A DNA stretch of 64,000 nt from Roseburia sp. AM59-24XD (GCF_003478445.1 NZ_QUET01000003.1:62001-126000); one strand, 5' to 3'. Counted from the first letter of the stretch, positions 46,319-56,021 are shown. Numbers and translations are program-made. The notes: a model not told the origin generated them from the letters alone.

Positions 46319-47118
46319 ATGGAAAATTTAAGCATATTCAAAGACAAACTGATTGTAACATTTAACTTAAACGGCTGGCTCCCGATACGGAAAGACATCT
46401 CGTTTGGACAGAAACTTGCAAAAGTATCGCAGGAAATCGCATTTTCGGATCAGCAGCCAATCATTATCATGCTGCAAGAGATGATAGGGGGCAGGGATCG
46501 AAAGTACATAGATTTGCTTGAAGAGTATTTCAAAGACTATACAGTTGTTTTACCTGCTGGGTTCGATTATCACAGACATTCCCGATCTATTCTTTCGGTA
46601 ACGCTCATCCGGAAGGATGTTCTTGGCAGCTATAAGCTATTCCAGGTGGATGAGCAGCTTCCGAGCCGCACATGCTGCGTAGTGGCAGAAATCGATGGGG
46701 TTCGAACATATATCATTAATGCTCACGTAGTACAGATTCAGAACTTCCGGAATCAAGCCAGCTGGTACATTCAGGAGAGAAAGCGTTTGCACGCAAGACA
46801 GTGGCGGTTATTACATGAATTTTTACACGAACACAGGGAATCGAATGTAATACTGGGGGGAGACCTCAGGAAGGACGGGACGGGGAGAATATATCGATGA
46901 TCAGAAAAGATGGTTACATTATGGATGACTGGGGTTTCCCGACCGTGAAGAACGCTTTTTTTAAAGAAGAGCCCATTGACCATCTGGCGTTCTCTATTAG
47001 TGCAAAGGAAATTTATGGGGCAACGGATCTAGAGATAATGTTCAGCGTTTGTGATTATAATAGTGAGCTTGGAGCATATAGTGATCATTTCCCACTGTAT
47101 AATCTCCCCATGAATTAA
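46319..47118 (+). CDS. Endonuclease/exonuclease/phosphatase-fold protein (frameshifted)
   Basis: A 266-residue EEP-fold protein after repair. Catalytic positions visible: TFNLNGW with Asn, MLQEM with the metal-binding Glu, YIINAHV, ILGGDL with Asp-Leu and SDHFP with the final Asp-His. These suggest a metal-dependent nuclease or phosphodiesterase; the substrate is unknown. The frame breaks near 46867: one C added to GACCTCAG gives GGDLQEGRDGENIS and joins the two open frames. It starts at 46319 with GGAGG 7-8 bases upstream. It sits before the AAA+ gene and is probably its partner. Confidence 0.8.
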
Positions 47119-47147
47119 CTAATTTTAGTACACCGGAGTGGATGCGG

Positions 47148-49127
47148 ATGCATCAGGAAGAGCTGGGCTGTGATCGTTCCGGCATTGATGAAAAGAATGT
47201 GAACAGCGTGAACCAATATCTCAAGGGTTGCAATGACTATGTAGCATCTATCACAGACTTTGATATTGCGACCATGGAAATGGACATATATGTAGCCGGT
47301 TCCGTGCGCAACATGCATAAGTTCAAACTGGAAGAGGTTGTGCATCCGGAGTCTGATAAATGCAAATGGGAGCTTAGTCATCAAGAGGAGATTACCATTG
47401 AAGCGTATAAATATGCCGTGGACAACACCTGCTACATGACAAGATACAGTGTGCTTTTCGAAAAATTTGGAATTGAATTCAGAGAACCGCTCTACGATCC
47501 TTTCCCGTTTCGTGTTGAAGAGAAAATTCTAGAGGAGCAAACGCTGACTTTGGAGGAGTGCAGACAGAGAGCCCATGAGATATTGGGCTCTTCGAGTCTG
47601 TACGAAGAATTGGACAGGATCTATTCACCGGAAAATCAGCAAATTTATAAGGGGCATCCGGTACATTATCTGATCAGCGCAGGGGCGTGGGGAGCGGCTG
47701 AAGATATTTATGAACTTTTGATCAAAGCGTTGTACAATAATAAAAGACTTATATCAAACCGCATTACTCTGTTTCGGGAAGTACAGCGAAAAGGTTATAA
47801 AGACAGTCGCTATCAGAAGGTGATAAAAGCGGGAGAAGGCGGGACGGTGATCATTGAATCGAAAAGCAATGAGGGAATGGGGTGTTTCGCAACGGATTTT
47901 CATGAGTTTACAAAGCGTACCGGTGAGATTCTGGAGAAGCAGAAAAAGGATACCCTTTTCATATTCGTAGAGATCACCGGCAAATCGCTAAATGACGATG
48001 ATGCGATCGATAACATTTTGAAAAAGGCTGATATTATACAGATTACAGAGGGAACAGGAACCTTGCAGGATGCCCGAAATTACCTGACAGAGCTTGTGGA
48101 GCAGGTGGATTTTGGGACAGAAGATAAAAGTGATGTGTATGATTATCTTGCAGAGGCAGAAACTTATTCCGTGACAGACATATTTAATGCGTACAATGCA
48201 TGGTATGGAAGTGGGCTCAAGACCCATGTGTATAGGGCGTATCGGGAGAAGAAAAGTTTTCAGGTGGAAGTGACAAGGGTTCCCAACAAACCATACGACA
48301 CCTTGCAGGAAATGATCGGATTAACAGAGGTAAAAACAGTGATTGATGAGATCATTGCGGCATCAAAAGTTGTCCGGGCGAGAGAGCGAATGGGCTTAAA
48401 TACGCAGGGAGCCTCTTTTCATATGATGTTTTCCGGTAATCCCGGGACTGCCAAGACCTCCGTGGCGAGACTTCTGTGCAAGATTTTAAAAGAGGAGTCT
48501 GCGATCAGCAGCGGGCGGTTTGTGGAGTGTGGAAGACAGGATCTTGTTGCCAAGTATGTTGGGTGGACAGCCCGCATGGTAGAGGACAAGTTTAAGGAGG
48601 CGCAGGGAGGCATACTGTTTATTGATGAGGCGTATGCACTGGTCGATAGCAGTAATACCTATGGTGCGGAAGCAATCAACACGGTTGTGCAGATGATGGA
48701 AAATTACCGGGATAGCGTCATCGTTATCTTTGCCGGGTATTCGGAGAAGATGCAGACATTTCTCGAACAGAACGAGGGGTTGAAAAGCCGTATTGCGTTT
48801 CATTTGTCATTTCCGGATTATTCACCGGAGGAATTGACAGATATTTTAACGTTGATGTCCCAAAAACGGGACTATCAGATCGACGAAGAAGCAAAAGAAT
48901 ATTGCAAAGAACTTTTCTGCAATGCCGTAAAAGAAGACAACTTCGGAAATGGCAGATATGTAAGAAATATTCTGGACCAGGCGATCATAAAACAGTCTGC
49001 GCGTATTCTGAAAATGGAGACCAGAGAAGACATTTCCAGAGAAGAGATCTGCCGGTTGAAACGGGAGGATTTCAGGATTCACGAAATTGTAAAAAATAAC
49101 GAAAAGCGGATAGGGTTTGCGGGATGA
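47148..49127 (+). CDS. Double AAA+ ATPase of the CbxX/SpoVK type
   Basis: About 659 residues. An N-terminal region of about 140 residues is unique. A degenerate AAA-like domain follows (HPVHYLISAGAWGAAEDIYELL..., VIIESKS), without a P-loop Lys. Then comes a complete CbxX/CfqX AAA+ module: MIGLTEVKTVIDEI, Walker A FSGNPGTAKTS near 425, Walker B GGILFIDEAYAL, sensor VIVIFAGYSEKM and arginine finger GLKSRI. Such ATPases remodel protein partners (for example EccA, rubisco activase CbbX). The ATG at 47148 is favoured by GGAG 9 bases upstream; the ATG at 47142 is possible. Confidence 0.88.
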   Translation: MHQEELGCDRSGIDEKNVNSVNQYLKGCNDYVASITDFDIATMEMDIYVAGSVRNMHKFKLEEVVHPESDKCKWELSHQEEITIEAYKYAVDNTCYMTRYSVLFEKFGIEFREPLYDPFPFRVEEKILEEQTLTLEECRQRAHEILGSSSLYEELDRIYSPENQQIYKGHPVHYLISAGAWGAAEDIYELLIKALYNNKRLISNRITLFREVQRKGYKDSRYQKVIKAGEGGTVIIESKSNEGMGCFATDFHEFTKRTGEILEKQKKDTLFIFVEITGKSLNDDDAIDNILKKADIIQITEGTGTLQDARNYLTELVEQVDFGTEDKSDVYDYLAEAETYSVTDIFNAYNAWYGSGLKTHVYRAYREKKSFQVEVTRVPNKPYDTLQEMIGLTEVKTVIDEIIAASKVVRARERMGLNTQGASFHMMFSGNPGTAKTSVARLLCKILKEESAISSGRFVECGRQDLVAKYVGWTARMVEDKFKEAQGGILFIDEAYALVDSSNTYGAEAINTVVQMMENYRDSVIVIFAGYSEKMQTFLEQNEGLKSRIAFHLSFPDYSPEELTDILTLMSQKRDYQIDEEAKEYCKELFCNAVKEDNFGNGRYVRNILDQAIIKQSARILKMETREDISREEICRLKREDFRIHEIVKNNEKRIGFAG

Positions 49128-49144
49128 AGAATAAGGAGGACAAA

Positions 49145-49534
49145 TTGAAAAAAGATGAATTAGAGCAGAAATATTATAATGAGCATATTCCGGTTCAAGA
49201 CGATTCCGGCATTTGGAGGGTGCAGACGGGTCATGGACTTGAAAGCGGAGATATTAATTATATTGCAGGAGAGTTTTCCGGAATGTGTTTGATCTATCAT
49301 TTTATGCATAATGGTGAGATGGATCATGTTCATAGGTTTGAGGATGTTTTGGCAGAGCTTTTGCAAGACCCGGAACATGTAGATATTGTGACGGATCATG
49401 TAGAATATTCAGAACAGCAGATCCAGATGGTTAAAGCAATAAAGAGGGCAGTGTCATTTGTAGATTCACATCACAGACCGATGACCATGGAAGAACTGCG
49501 TAGAAACAGAACGGGAGAGGATTATGAGAATTGA
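49145..49534 (+). CDS. Small acidic protein of the accessory set
   Basis: About 129 residues. A TTG start at 49145 with AAGGAGG 6 bases upstream is preferred over an ATG at 49124 that has no site. Unrecognised; His- and Asp-rich middle (YHFMHNGEMDHVHRFEDVLAELL, then DIVTDHVEY) and a helical end (QIQMVKAIKRAVSFVDSHHRPM). The ATPase gene ends 18 bases before it, so it is coupled to it. Confidence 0.65.
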   Translation: MKKDELEQKYYNEHIPVQDDSGIWRVQTGHGLESGDINYIAGEFSGMCLIYHFMHNGEMDHVHRFEDVLAELLQDPEHVDIVTDHVEYSEQQIQMVKAIKRAVSFVDSHHRPMTMEELRRNRTGEDYEN

Positions 49535-49598
49535 TTGTGTGTTAAAAGACGGAGACAATTGTCTGGCTGTCAATGAAATACACAAGACCGGGAGGTGA
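49524..49598 (+). CDS. Possible 24-residue small protein
   Basis: ATG at 49524 with GGGAGAGG ahead, 24 codons (MRIDCVLKDGDNCLAVNEIH...), stop TGA at 49596-49598 inside the ribosome site of the next gene. It overlaps the end of the previous gene by 11 bases. It could be a translated leader that couples the next gene, or the start of a protein lost by a frameshift. Confidence 0.4.
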   Translation: MRIDCVLKDGDNCLAVNEIHKTGR

Positions 49599-49602
49599 TA
49601 GT

Positions 49603-50235
49603 TTGTCTAAGCTTGTTAATGGATATAATGCGGTGCTGATTTCAGCGGATGTCACTGTTGGGCAAAATATAGATGGCTGTAAAAATGACATTGGCAAAAA
49701 CGGTCAATTAACGATATGGGAATCTGAGAATTTACACCCGGGCCGGAAATACATAAGGTTCCAAACGGCAGATCATTCCGTCGAAATACAGACTGCCTGC
49801 GGCGATATCAGCATCTCAAATGATATATTTGAAATATCGACACAGTCAGGTGCGAACACGTATAGATTTAAGCTTCTGGAGCACATTCAAACAATTGATT
49901 TTAGAATGAAATTACCGGAGCGGTATTGGCATATCTGTAATGGTTGCGGAAAAAGAGAGTTTTTATCCAGCAAAGAAGCATTTGAGCAGGGCTGGGATTA
50001 TCCGGGACCGGACGGAATATATAAGACAATGCCTAATTATGGCTTTGGAACGATAGCGCCACGGACTTGCGGCGATTGTTGTATCGCCATGGACAAGTTA
50101 TATCTGGCGTTGGCAACGAAGAGTGAGTCAGTGGAAGAAGTGATGAGGGAAGAGAAGGAAACGCTGGAAAGAATACAAAATGAGCCGTGGTCTTTGATGG
50201 AATCAGAGGAGGATATGGGTGGTGAGCATGGATAG
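49603..50235 (+). CDS. Uncharacterised protein with paired-Cys motifs
   Basis: About 210 residues. A TTG at 49603 with GGGAGGTGATA is the preferred start; an ATG at 49573 lacks a site. The N-terminal half is beta-rich (AVLISADVTVGQNIDG, KYIRFQTADHSVEIQTACGDISIS). The C-terminal half has WHICNGCGKREF and RTCGDCCIAMDKL, likely one zinc site, then a charged acidic tail. No family recognised. Last gene of the accessory set; the opposite-strand PAP2 gene ends 20 bases on. Confidence 0.65.
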   Translation: MSKLVNGYNAVLISADVTVGQNIDGCKNDIGKNGQLTIWESENLHPGRKYIRFQTADHSVEIQTACGDISISNDIFEISTQSGANTYRFKLLEHIQTIDFRMKLPERYWHICNGCGKREFLSSKEAFEQGWDYPGPDGIYKTMPNYGFGTIAPRTCGDCCIAMDKLYLALATKSESVEEVMREEKETLERIQNEPWSLMESEEDMGGEHG

Positions 50236-50254
50236 GGGTGACATAGAATGGACA

Positions 50255-50887
50255 TCATTGCCGGATAGCTTTTTGTATTCTCCCGGCCAGCCGGAAGCCT
50301 GCTTCAAACACAACGATCCCTCCAAATACATCGGCGATCACATGCTGCTTGATAAACAGCGTAGACGCGAACACGCCCAGGGACATGATGAGCGTGGCGG
50401 TCTGATAGGTGCGGTTTGACTTCTTGAGCAGAAAGGAAGCACGGATGCAGCACCAGCTCTCGAGGCAGTGGATCGACGGGAACAGATTCACCGGTGGGTC
50501 GAAGGTGTAGATCAGGCGGACCAGACGGTTGCACAGATCAGTTCCGGTCACCTCAGGACGTGCGAGCGTGGTTGGAAGGAACACGAAGAAGAACAGACAG
50601 ATGAGCTTTGCGATGATGTTGCCGAAGGCGAAGCGGTAGCAGAGCTCTTTGCTGTCTCTGGCGATCAGAAGATAGTTCAGCCCCCACTGTACGAAGGCGA
50701 GGACATAGAACAGAACGAAGGGTGCAAGAAACGGCAGCGCCGTATCAAGCGGCGTTTCCAGCGAAGAGAATGTCAGGAAATGCCGTAGCTGTGCGATTCC
50801 CATGTAGACGCAGGAGTTTACAAGCAGTGCAAGTGCAAGGGGTTTAATTGCATATTTCGGTATCAACGGGTTCGTTTGCTTTAGCAT
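50255..50887 (-). CDS. PAP2-type membrane phosphatase
   Basis: A 210-residue membrane protein with about six helices. PAP2 motifs are visible in reduced form: LPTTLARP, NLFPSIHC with the first catalytic His, and KQHVIADV with the second His and Asp. Such enzymes remove phosphate from lipids (phosphatidic acid, PGP, undecaprenyl-PP) or transfer head groups. Start: the ATG at 50887 has GAGAGG 9 bases upstream, better than a TTG at 50893. It overlaps the decarboxylase gene by 44 bases and is the last gene of the phospholipid operon. Confidence 0.82.
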   Translation of the reverse strand: MLKQTNPLIPKYAIKPLALALLVNSCVYMGIAQLRHFLTFSSLETPLDTALPFLAPFVLFYVLAFVQWGLNYLLIARDSKELCYRFAFGNIIAKLICLFFFVFLPTTLARPEVTGTDLCNRLVRLIYTFDPPVNLFPSIHCLESWCCIRASFLLKKSNRTYQTATLIMSLGVFASTLFIKQHVIADVFGGIVVFEAGFRLAGRIQKAIRQ

Positions 50888-51689
50888 GTCCAATTACCTC
50901 TCCCAGCTTCACCGGGGTTTCGTTGCCGGTTGACGAGTTCTTTAAAATGGCAGGATCGATCTGAACCTTTCCGGGCTCCGTCAGCAGTATGATCGTGGAG
51001 CCGCCGTACTGGAAGAAGCCCTTTTCGCTGCCGCGGACAGCCGTTCCTTTTCCTTCGTGGTTTACGATACGACCGACCAGCATTGCGCCGACCTCCATCT
51101 GCACAATGGTTCCAAGCTGATCCGTGCGGATCAGCGTATATTCGCGGCTGTTCTCGGTAAATACAGGACGGCTCGCGAGGGCCACCGGACGAACGGTGTG
51201 AAGAACGCCGGGGATACGGCGGTTGCGGCTTTTGGCACCGGAATCAACATAGCAGTAGCGGTGGTAATGATTGACGCACAACCGGAATACCAGACAATAA
51301 CCGCCCTCGTAATGGCGGGCAAGCTTGTGGCTGCGGAGAAGCGAGGTGAGCGTGTAGCTGCTCTGCTTCACCGGAAGCACGGTGTCTTTTTCAATCTTCC
51401 ACACGGACAGAAGTCCATCGCAGGGTGCAATTAGGTGTTTCGGATCCGGATCGACCGGGCGAAGCCCCTCGCGGATCTTGCGGGAGAAGAAATCGTTAAA
51501 GCTTCGGATATGATCTGTCTCGTAATCCTCAATCCGGATATTGTTTGTCTGAATAAACGGTCTGACTAGAAAATGGGACAGAGAAGAATCCAGAAAACGA
51601 CCACACAGTTTGGACAGAGCCGGTGCCGTCAGGGGCTTCAAAAGCATTCTGCCCGGAATGGTGTGATACAGAAAATCAAGCATGTCCAT
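50844..51689 (-). CDS. psd: Phosphatidylserine decarboxylase
   Basis: It converts phosphatidylserine to phosphatidylethanolamine. The 281-residue proenzyme has IRSFNDFFSRKI near residue 60, VNHYHRYCYVDSG near 160, and the self-cleavage site YGGSTIILL near 235, where the Ser becomes the pyruvoyl group. This variant resembles the PSD-II type (GGST) common in Clostridia. AGGAG precedes the ATG at 51689. It follows pssA by 12 bases. Confidence 0.92.
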   Translation of the reverse strand: MDMLDFLYHTIPGRMLLKPLTAPALSKLCGRFLDSSLSHFLVRPFIQTNNIRIEDYETDHIRSFNDFFSRKIREGLRPVDPDPKHLIAPCDGLLSVWKIEKDTVLPVKQSSYTLTSLLRSHKLARHYEGGYCLVFRLCVNHYHRYCYVDSGAKSRNRRIPGVLHTVRPVALASRPVFTENSREYTLIRTDQLGTIVQMEVGAMLVGRIVNHEGKGTAVRGSEKGFFQYGGSTIILLTEPGKVQIDPAILKNSSTGNETPVKLGEVIGHAKANEPVDTEICN

Positions 51690-51701
51690 GTCGAAAGACT
51701 C

Positions 51702-52406
51702 CTATCGTTTGATGTGCAGCAGAGCAAGGATCAAAATAATAAATTCAATGGCGCCAAAAATGATCAGGATTGCAATGCCACGGTTCTGCGGTTTCTTAAT
51801 GTGGAAACGGAACAGGAACAAGAATCCGGTCACGATCATTACTCCGAAATAGAGAAGCGTCAGATCAGCCCGCAGCAGAAGATGCAGGAGCAGCACGGCA
51901 GGGAAGATCAGAGCTGCCGATGTGACAGGAAGTCCGGTATAAATCTTTGCACCGCTTTCATCGCGATTCTGATCCTCTTCCTCCATCACGTTAAAATATG
52001 CCAGACGGATCATCGCTGCCAGAACATAAAGAACAGCGACGAAGGTCAGTATATATGTAGCAGGCTTCTGGTAGTTACTTAAAATATAACAGGTGAAGCC
52101 GGAAAGTCCGGGAATGTGGATCGCATAGCGAAGCAGAGAAATGCCGATGCATGCCGGCAGCACACCAAAGGCAACCAGATCCGAAAGAGAATCGATCTGA
52201 ATACCGAACTTTTTCATTTGTTCTGTGCGGTTCTTTTTGCTTCTTGCAACCTTGCCGTCAAATGTGTCGCACAAGCCCGAGAACAGCAGAAAAAACATCC
52301 CAAGATAAGGATGTCCGACGCCGTTTAAGCAGAGCATAATGCCGGTTGTACCCGACAGCAGTGAAAGGTAAGTAAGTATCACAGTATAATCATAGAATCC
52401 AATCAT
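51702..52406 (-). CDS. pssA: CDP-diacylglycerol-serine O-phosphatidyltransferase
   Basis: A 234-residue membrane enzyme that makes phosphatidylserine from CDP-diacylglycerol and serine. The CDP-alcohol phosphotransferase signature is complete: CDTFDGKVARSKK, then FGIQIDSLSDLVAFG, giving the DG..AR...G...D...D pattern. About seven helices. The start lies one base after the end of the upstream flippase-like gene. Placement before psd confirms the serine enzyme. Confidence 0.92.
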   Translation of the reverse strand: MIGFYDYTVILTYLSLLSGTTGIMLCLNGVGHPYLGMFFLLFSGLCDTFDGKVARSKKNRTEQMKKFGIQIDSLSDLVAFGVLPACIGISLLRYAIHIPGLSGFTCYILSNYQKPATYILTFVAVLYVLAAMIRLAYFNVMEEEDQNRDESGAKIYTGLPVTSAALIFPAVLLLHLLLRADLTLLYFGVMIVTGFLFLFRFHIKKPQNRGIAILIIFGAIEFIILILALLHIKR

Positions 52407-52407
52407 T

Positions 52408-53460
52408 TTATTTCTCCATTTTTAATTTTTTCTGACGTATTATGTAGCCGGCGATCACTGCGATCAGGCTGACAATAATACAGATGTAGAACGATAGACC
52501 GCGACTTAAGATCTCCAGACGGAAAGCCTCATCGCGGGTCATCAGCCGGCAGTATCCATTGAGCATCAGATAATCGGTGACGCCCATACCGCCGGGGATC
52601 GGCACGCAATTGGAACCAAGTACCACATAGATCTGTGTTGCTAGCAGATGTGGCAGCCTGCGCAGATCCCCATGAATCGCACGAAAGGAAAAAAGCGTGA
52701 CGATAATCTGGGATAATCGCTGGCAAAGATTCAGAAGATACACCTTCCGGAGCATCTTCTTTCCATTAAATACAACAGACACACATTGGCTGTATTTGGT
52801 AATGGAGGATGCGAGCTTGCGTTCGATCCGGTCGGCGAGCCGGCTGCAGTGAAGCCTGCGCAGCAGTCCGGTAATACCACGTCCGGCAGCCAGTATCAGC
52901 GACTGACGCTTTAACAGCAGATAAAATAAAATACCAAGACCCGTAAGGATCAATCCGCCAGCAATGATCAGGATGCGGCAGAAGAGATTGAAGTTTAAAA
53001 ATATCCCCGGGAAAAGTAAAATATCGGCAATGCCGATCGTGATGATCGCCAGAGTGTACATAATGAGATTCAGCAAAAGTGCTGTCATTACAGCAGTTCC
53101 CGGAATCTTATCCTGCATCATGAAAAAGGCGCTGGCGGGCTGTCCGCCGGAAGCCGACGGTGTAATAGCAGAAAAATACACATCTGCAGCGGCATAGACA
53201 AAGCCCTGTGTTCGTTTTGTGGGATATCCCATATGTCGGACAATGACACGAAGAGCCTCTCCCTCAAACCAGATAAATCCCAGTGCGCCGATCGAAGCAG
53301 GAATCAGACCCCATAGAGAGGCATCGCGCAGATCTGCGATAAGTTCATTTAAGGAAATACCGCTTCCCTTTAATACAGCGTAAATGGTAAATGCGGCAAG
53401 GATCAGTGTCACGATACAGCAGATGAGCGTATTTATATTTTGACGTAATATGTTCTTCAT
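52408..53460 (-). CDS. UPF0104/MprF-N-type lipid flippase-like membrane protein
   Basis: A 350-residue protein with about eight helices. The motif YFSAITPSASGGQPASAF near residue 95 and the segment LGSNCVPIPGGMGVTDYLM near 295 are characteristic of the lysylphosphatidylglycerol synthetase transmembrane region (UPF0104), which in MprF flips lipids across the membrane. The catalytic synthetase half is absent. First gene of the phospholipid operon, so it may flip phosphatidylethanolamine or -serine (inference). AGGAGC precedes the ATG at 53460. Confidence 0.87.
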   Translation of the reverse strand: MKNILRQNINTLICCIVTLILAAFTIYAVLKGSGISLNELIADLRDASLWGLIPASIGALGFIWFEGEALRVIVRHMGYPTKRTQGFVYAAADVYFSAITPSASGGQPASAFFMMQDKIPGTAVMTALLLNLIMYTLAIITIGIADILLFPGIFLNFNLFCRILIIAGGLILTGLGILFYLLLKRQSLILAAGRGITGLLRRLHCSRLADRIERKLASSITKYSQCVSVVFNGKKMLRKVYLLNLCQRLSQIIVTLFSFRAIHGDLRRLPHLLATQIYVVLGSNCVPIPGGMGVTDYLMLNGYCRLMTRDEAFRLEILSRGLSFYICIIVSLIAVIAGYIIRQKKLKMEK

Positions 53461-53606
53461 AGAATAGCTCCTGTTTGTAGTTCATTGAATGGGGAAATAA
53501 GCATGAGCTTTCCAAGTTACCTACTAACTATAACATAAAATAAATGAGAATTGGCGTTTCTCAATAAAATAAAGGAAAAAAATCAGAAAAACATATGGTT
53601 CATGCT

Positions 53607-53633
53607 GAAAAAAGCTTCCGGCGAATCTGCCGG
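53607..53633 (-). terminator. Terminator of the LytTR two-component operon
   Basis: On the minus strand CCGGC, 6 bases, GCCGG, then GAAGCTTTTTTC: short stem and a T run, directly after the response regulator stop. Confidence 0.7.
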
Positions 53634-53638
53634 GATAT

Positions 53639-54346
53639 TTACCGGAACATATAGGAGAAATATGCCTCCTTAAACGCCGCAGAATTATTGCGGGAAATAG
53701 GGATCTGCGTGCCGTTTTTCGTGTGGATCGTCGTCTTGGTGAACTGATCGACATGATCCAGATTCACAATGTAGCTGCGGTGACATTTGAAAAAGCCCTC
53801 ATCCAGAGAGAAAATCTCCTCGCAGTGGGAGAAAAGCTCGCGGATCTCAAGGGTGGTGTTGTTGGACAGGCAGACCTGCACCAGCTTATTCTGCGCCTCC
53901 AGATAATCGACATCGTCCAGCGTGATGCGGCAGAAGCCCGAAGAAGTCTGGGCGGTAAAGGTTTCCTTTTCACGGTGCAGAGTCTGGGTGAAATCATCCA
54001 TAGCGGCAAAGAGCTTCTCCGGGTCGACCGGCTTCATCAGGTAATTGAGTGCCTTCACCTCATAGGAATCCACGGCAAATTCGCGGGAAGAGGTCAGGAA
54101 AATGATCGGAACCGATTGATGCTCCTGACGCAGCTCCTTCGCGGTATCCATACCGTTGAGCAAAGGCATGATGATGTCCAGAATGATCAGATCCATGCAG
54201 TGGGTGTGGTGCGCCCGGATCAGATCATCGCCGTTGGAAAAACGGTAAAGAGTCACATCGACATGATGCTTCGATGCCCACTTTTCCAATAGCGCGACAG
54301 TCGTATTGATAAATTGTACCTCGTCATCACAGATTGCTATCTTCAT
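53639..54346 (-). CDS. LytTR-family response regulator
   Basis: A 235-residue AgrA/LytR-type regulator. The receiver domain (1-120) has CDDE near the start, the phospho-acceptor Asp in LIILDIIMP near 58 and Lys in YLMKPVDPEK. The LytTR DNA-binding domain follows (DVDYLEAQNKLVQV, then FFKCHRSYIVNLDHVDQFTKTTI). AGGA precedes the ATG. It lies 49 bases after its kinase. LytTR systems often control secreted peptides or autolysis; no peptide gene is evident here. Confidence 0.93.
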   Translation of the reverse strand: MKIAICDDEVQFINTTVALLEKWASKHHVDVTLYRFSNGDDLIRAHHTHCMDLIILDIIMPLLNGMDTAKELRQEHQSVPIIFLTSSREFAVDSYEVKALNYLMKPVDPEKLFAAMDDFTQTLHREKETFTAQTSSGFCRITLDDVDYLEAQNKLVQVCLSNNTTLEIRELFSHCEEIFSLDEGFFKCHRSYIVNLDHVDQFTKTTIHTKNGTQIPISRNNSAAFKEAYFSYMFR

Positions 54347-54395
54347 AAAAATCCTGCGTTCCTTTCTCTGCCTGTAAACATTATGTCTCTGATAT

Positions 54396-55663
54396 TTACA
54401 CGATGATCCTCAGAATAAACATATGGTCGGAAACGGAAAAATGATACTGACCATGCAGCTGTTCTACATAGTATACAATACTTTTGACTCCGATGCCATG
54501 TCCTTTTCGGGTAGAAGCGGGAATCCCGTCAACAAACTTTGGAATCTGGTCGACCGGATTTTCGATTTCTAGAAGAAGCTGGTGGTTCTTCTGAGTGATC
54601 GTCAGTCTTGCCCAGCCATCATCTGCCGACGACTGCTCCAGTGCGTGCATTGCATTTTCGAGCGCATTGGACAGGATCGTACAAATTGCAATATCCGGGC
54701 ATGGAAGCTCTGCCTGCGTGCGGATATTGCATTCAAGACGCAGGTCCTTTTCCGTGAAACGTGTCTGGTAGATCGAAATCACGGAATTAAGCGTGTCGTT
54801 TTTGCTGTAGGTCGTGATGACTGTGTCGTCATAGGCGTCGTTGATCTCCTGAATATATTTCTGCGCCTGTTCCGGGTCGTTTTGCAGAAATGTCTGGATC
54901 ATATTCAGGTGATGACGCATATCGTGCCGCAGGATGGAAAGCTCCTGCCGGCTGTTCCGTACCTGATCGATCTCCTTCTGGATCGACATGAGCTGTATTT
55001 CCATCAGGTCGCTGTACTGGCGGATTTCCTGCTTTTGCTCGAATTCTTTAAAATACACAAGAAGAAAAATCAAATATGCAATGCAGAAAGCGAAGCCATA
55101 AATTCCACAACTGCTTTATTGCCGGAATAGAGAAGATTGGAAAACTTCGTTGTTGCATAGTCAAAGATATAGTATACGAGAGGAAGGAATCCGATAATGC
55201 AAAGCTCCCTTTTGTCCTTGGCAAAAATTGCCGCCGTGGTGCGGCAGACAAAACGGCTGAGGATCACAAAGACCAGAAGCGTTGTGATAATACGCGAGAG
55301 ATAATAGCACCAATCCTGACGGGTGAGGTCGAGTGCGAAAAGACCGACCCAGGTGCTGATCTGACAGCTCAAATAGGCAGAAAAAACAGAGGTCAGACTG
55401 GAAATCAGCGGGTAATGATAATAAAGAACTAAAAATATCACCAAAGGGAGATGGATCACAAAAGGATAAAGCTCCTTGGCAAAAAGCGAGCCGTACAGAA
55501 ATGATACGACCAGATATAATAATCCTTCTCCGCACGAAAACAGAAACAGTGTACCGATATTGCGGCGGTTCTGTTTCACGCCAAGGAAAAAGGCAGAAAT
55601 ATAGATGCCGTAAAGCATGGTTGTTAAATTGTGAATACCAGACAGGATCTGTACCAGCATCAT
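54396..55663 (-). CDS. LytTR-partner sensor histidine kinase (frameshifted)
   Basis: An AgrC/CitA-like kinase of about 422 residues. The N-terminal part has six membrane helices; the C-terminal part has the dimerisation segment LRHDMRHHLNMIQ with the phospho-His, then a GHKL ATPase (ILSNALENAMHAL, GHGIGVKSIVYYVEQLHG). The frame breaks near 55085: one base added in GCTTCGCTT gives MASAFCIAYLIFLLVYF and joins the halves. GGGGGAGG precedes ATGs at 55663 and 55660. It probably senses a peptide or other extracellular signal through its helices. Confidence 0.88.
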
Positions 55664-56021
55664 ACCGCCTCCCCCATAATTATTGTGATAAAACACGGAT
55701 GCCCCGAATAATGCTCTATTGCCGGATGGTTTTCGCAATTCTGCATCAGTCTGCTATGATTATAAAAGTTTTTGCCGGGAAACACAACCGGATCTCGTTA
55801 CCATTCGCACTGTATACACGCTGTTCACACCCAATATTTCCGGAGCATAATTTTATGCTTTTATTCTTTATTAAAGAAACTAATGAAAAATACCGAAGAA
55901 TAAGATAAGTGAAAGAATCTGTAGAGGGTGGCGAAAAAGCATATGTAAGCTTGATACTCAGGAACAGGGATGTGAATGAAAAGGCGTATATAAAAAGGAC
56001 TCAGTCAGGGAGGATGAGAAG
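55664..56021. other. Divergent gap between the kinase and coiled-coil genes
   Basis: 358 bases with the promoters of both flanking genes presumed here. A small AT-rich stem, AGCATAA / TATGCT followed by TTTT, lies near 55847-55865. No gene, RNA or repeat is evident. Confidence 0.4.
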
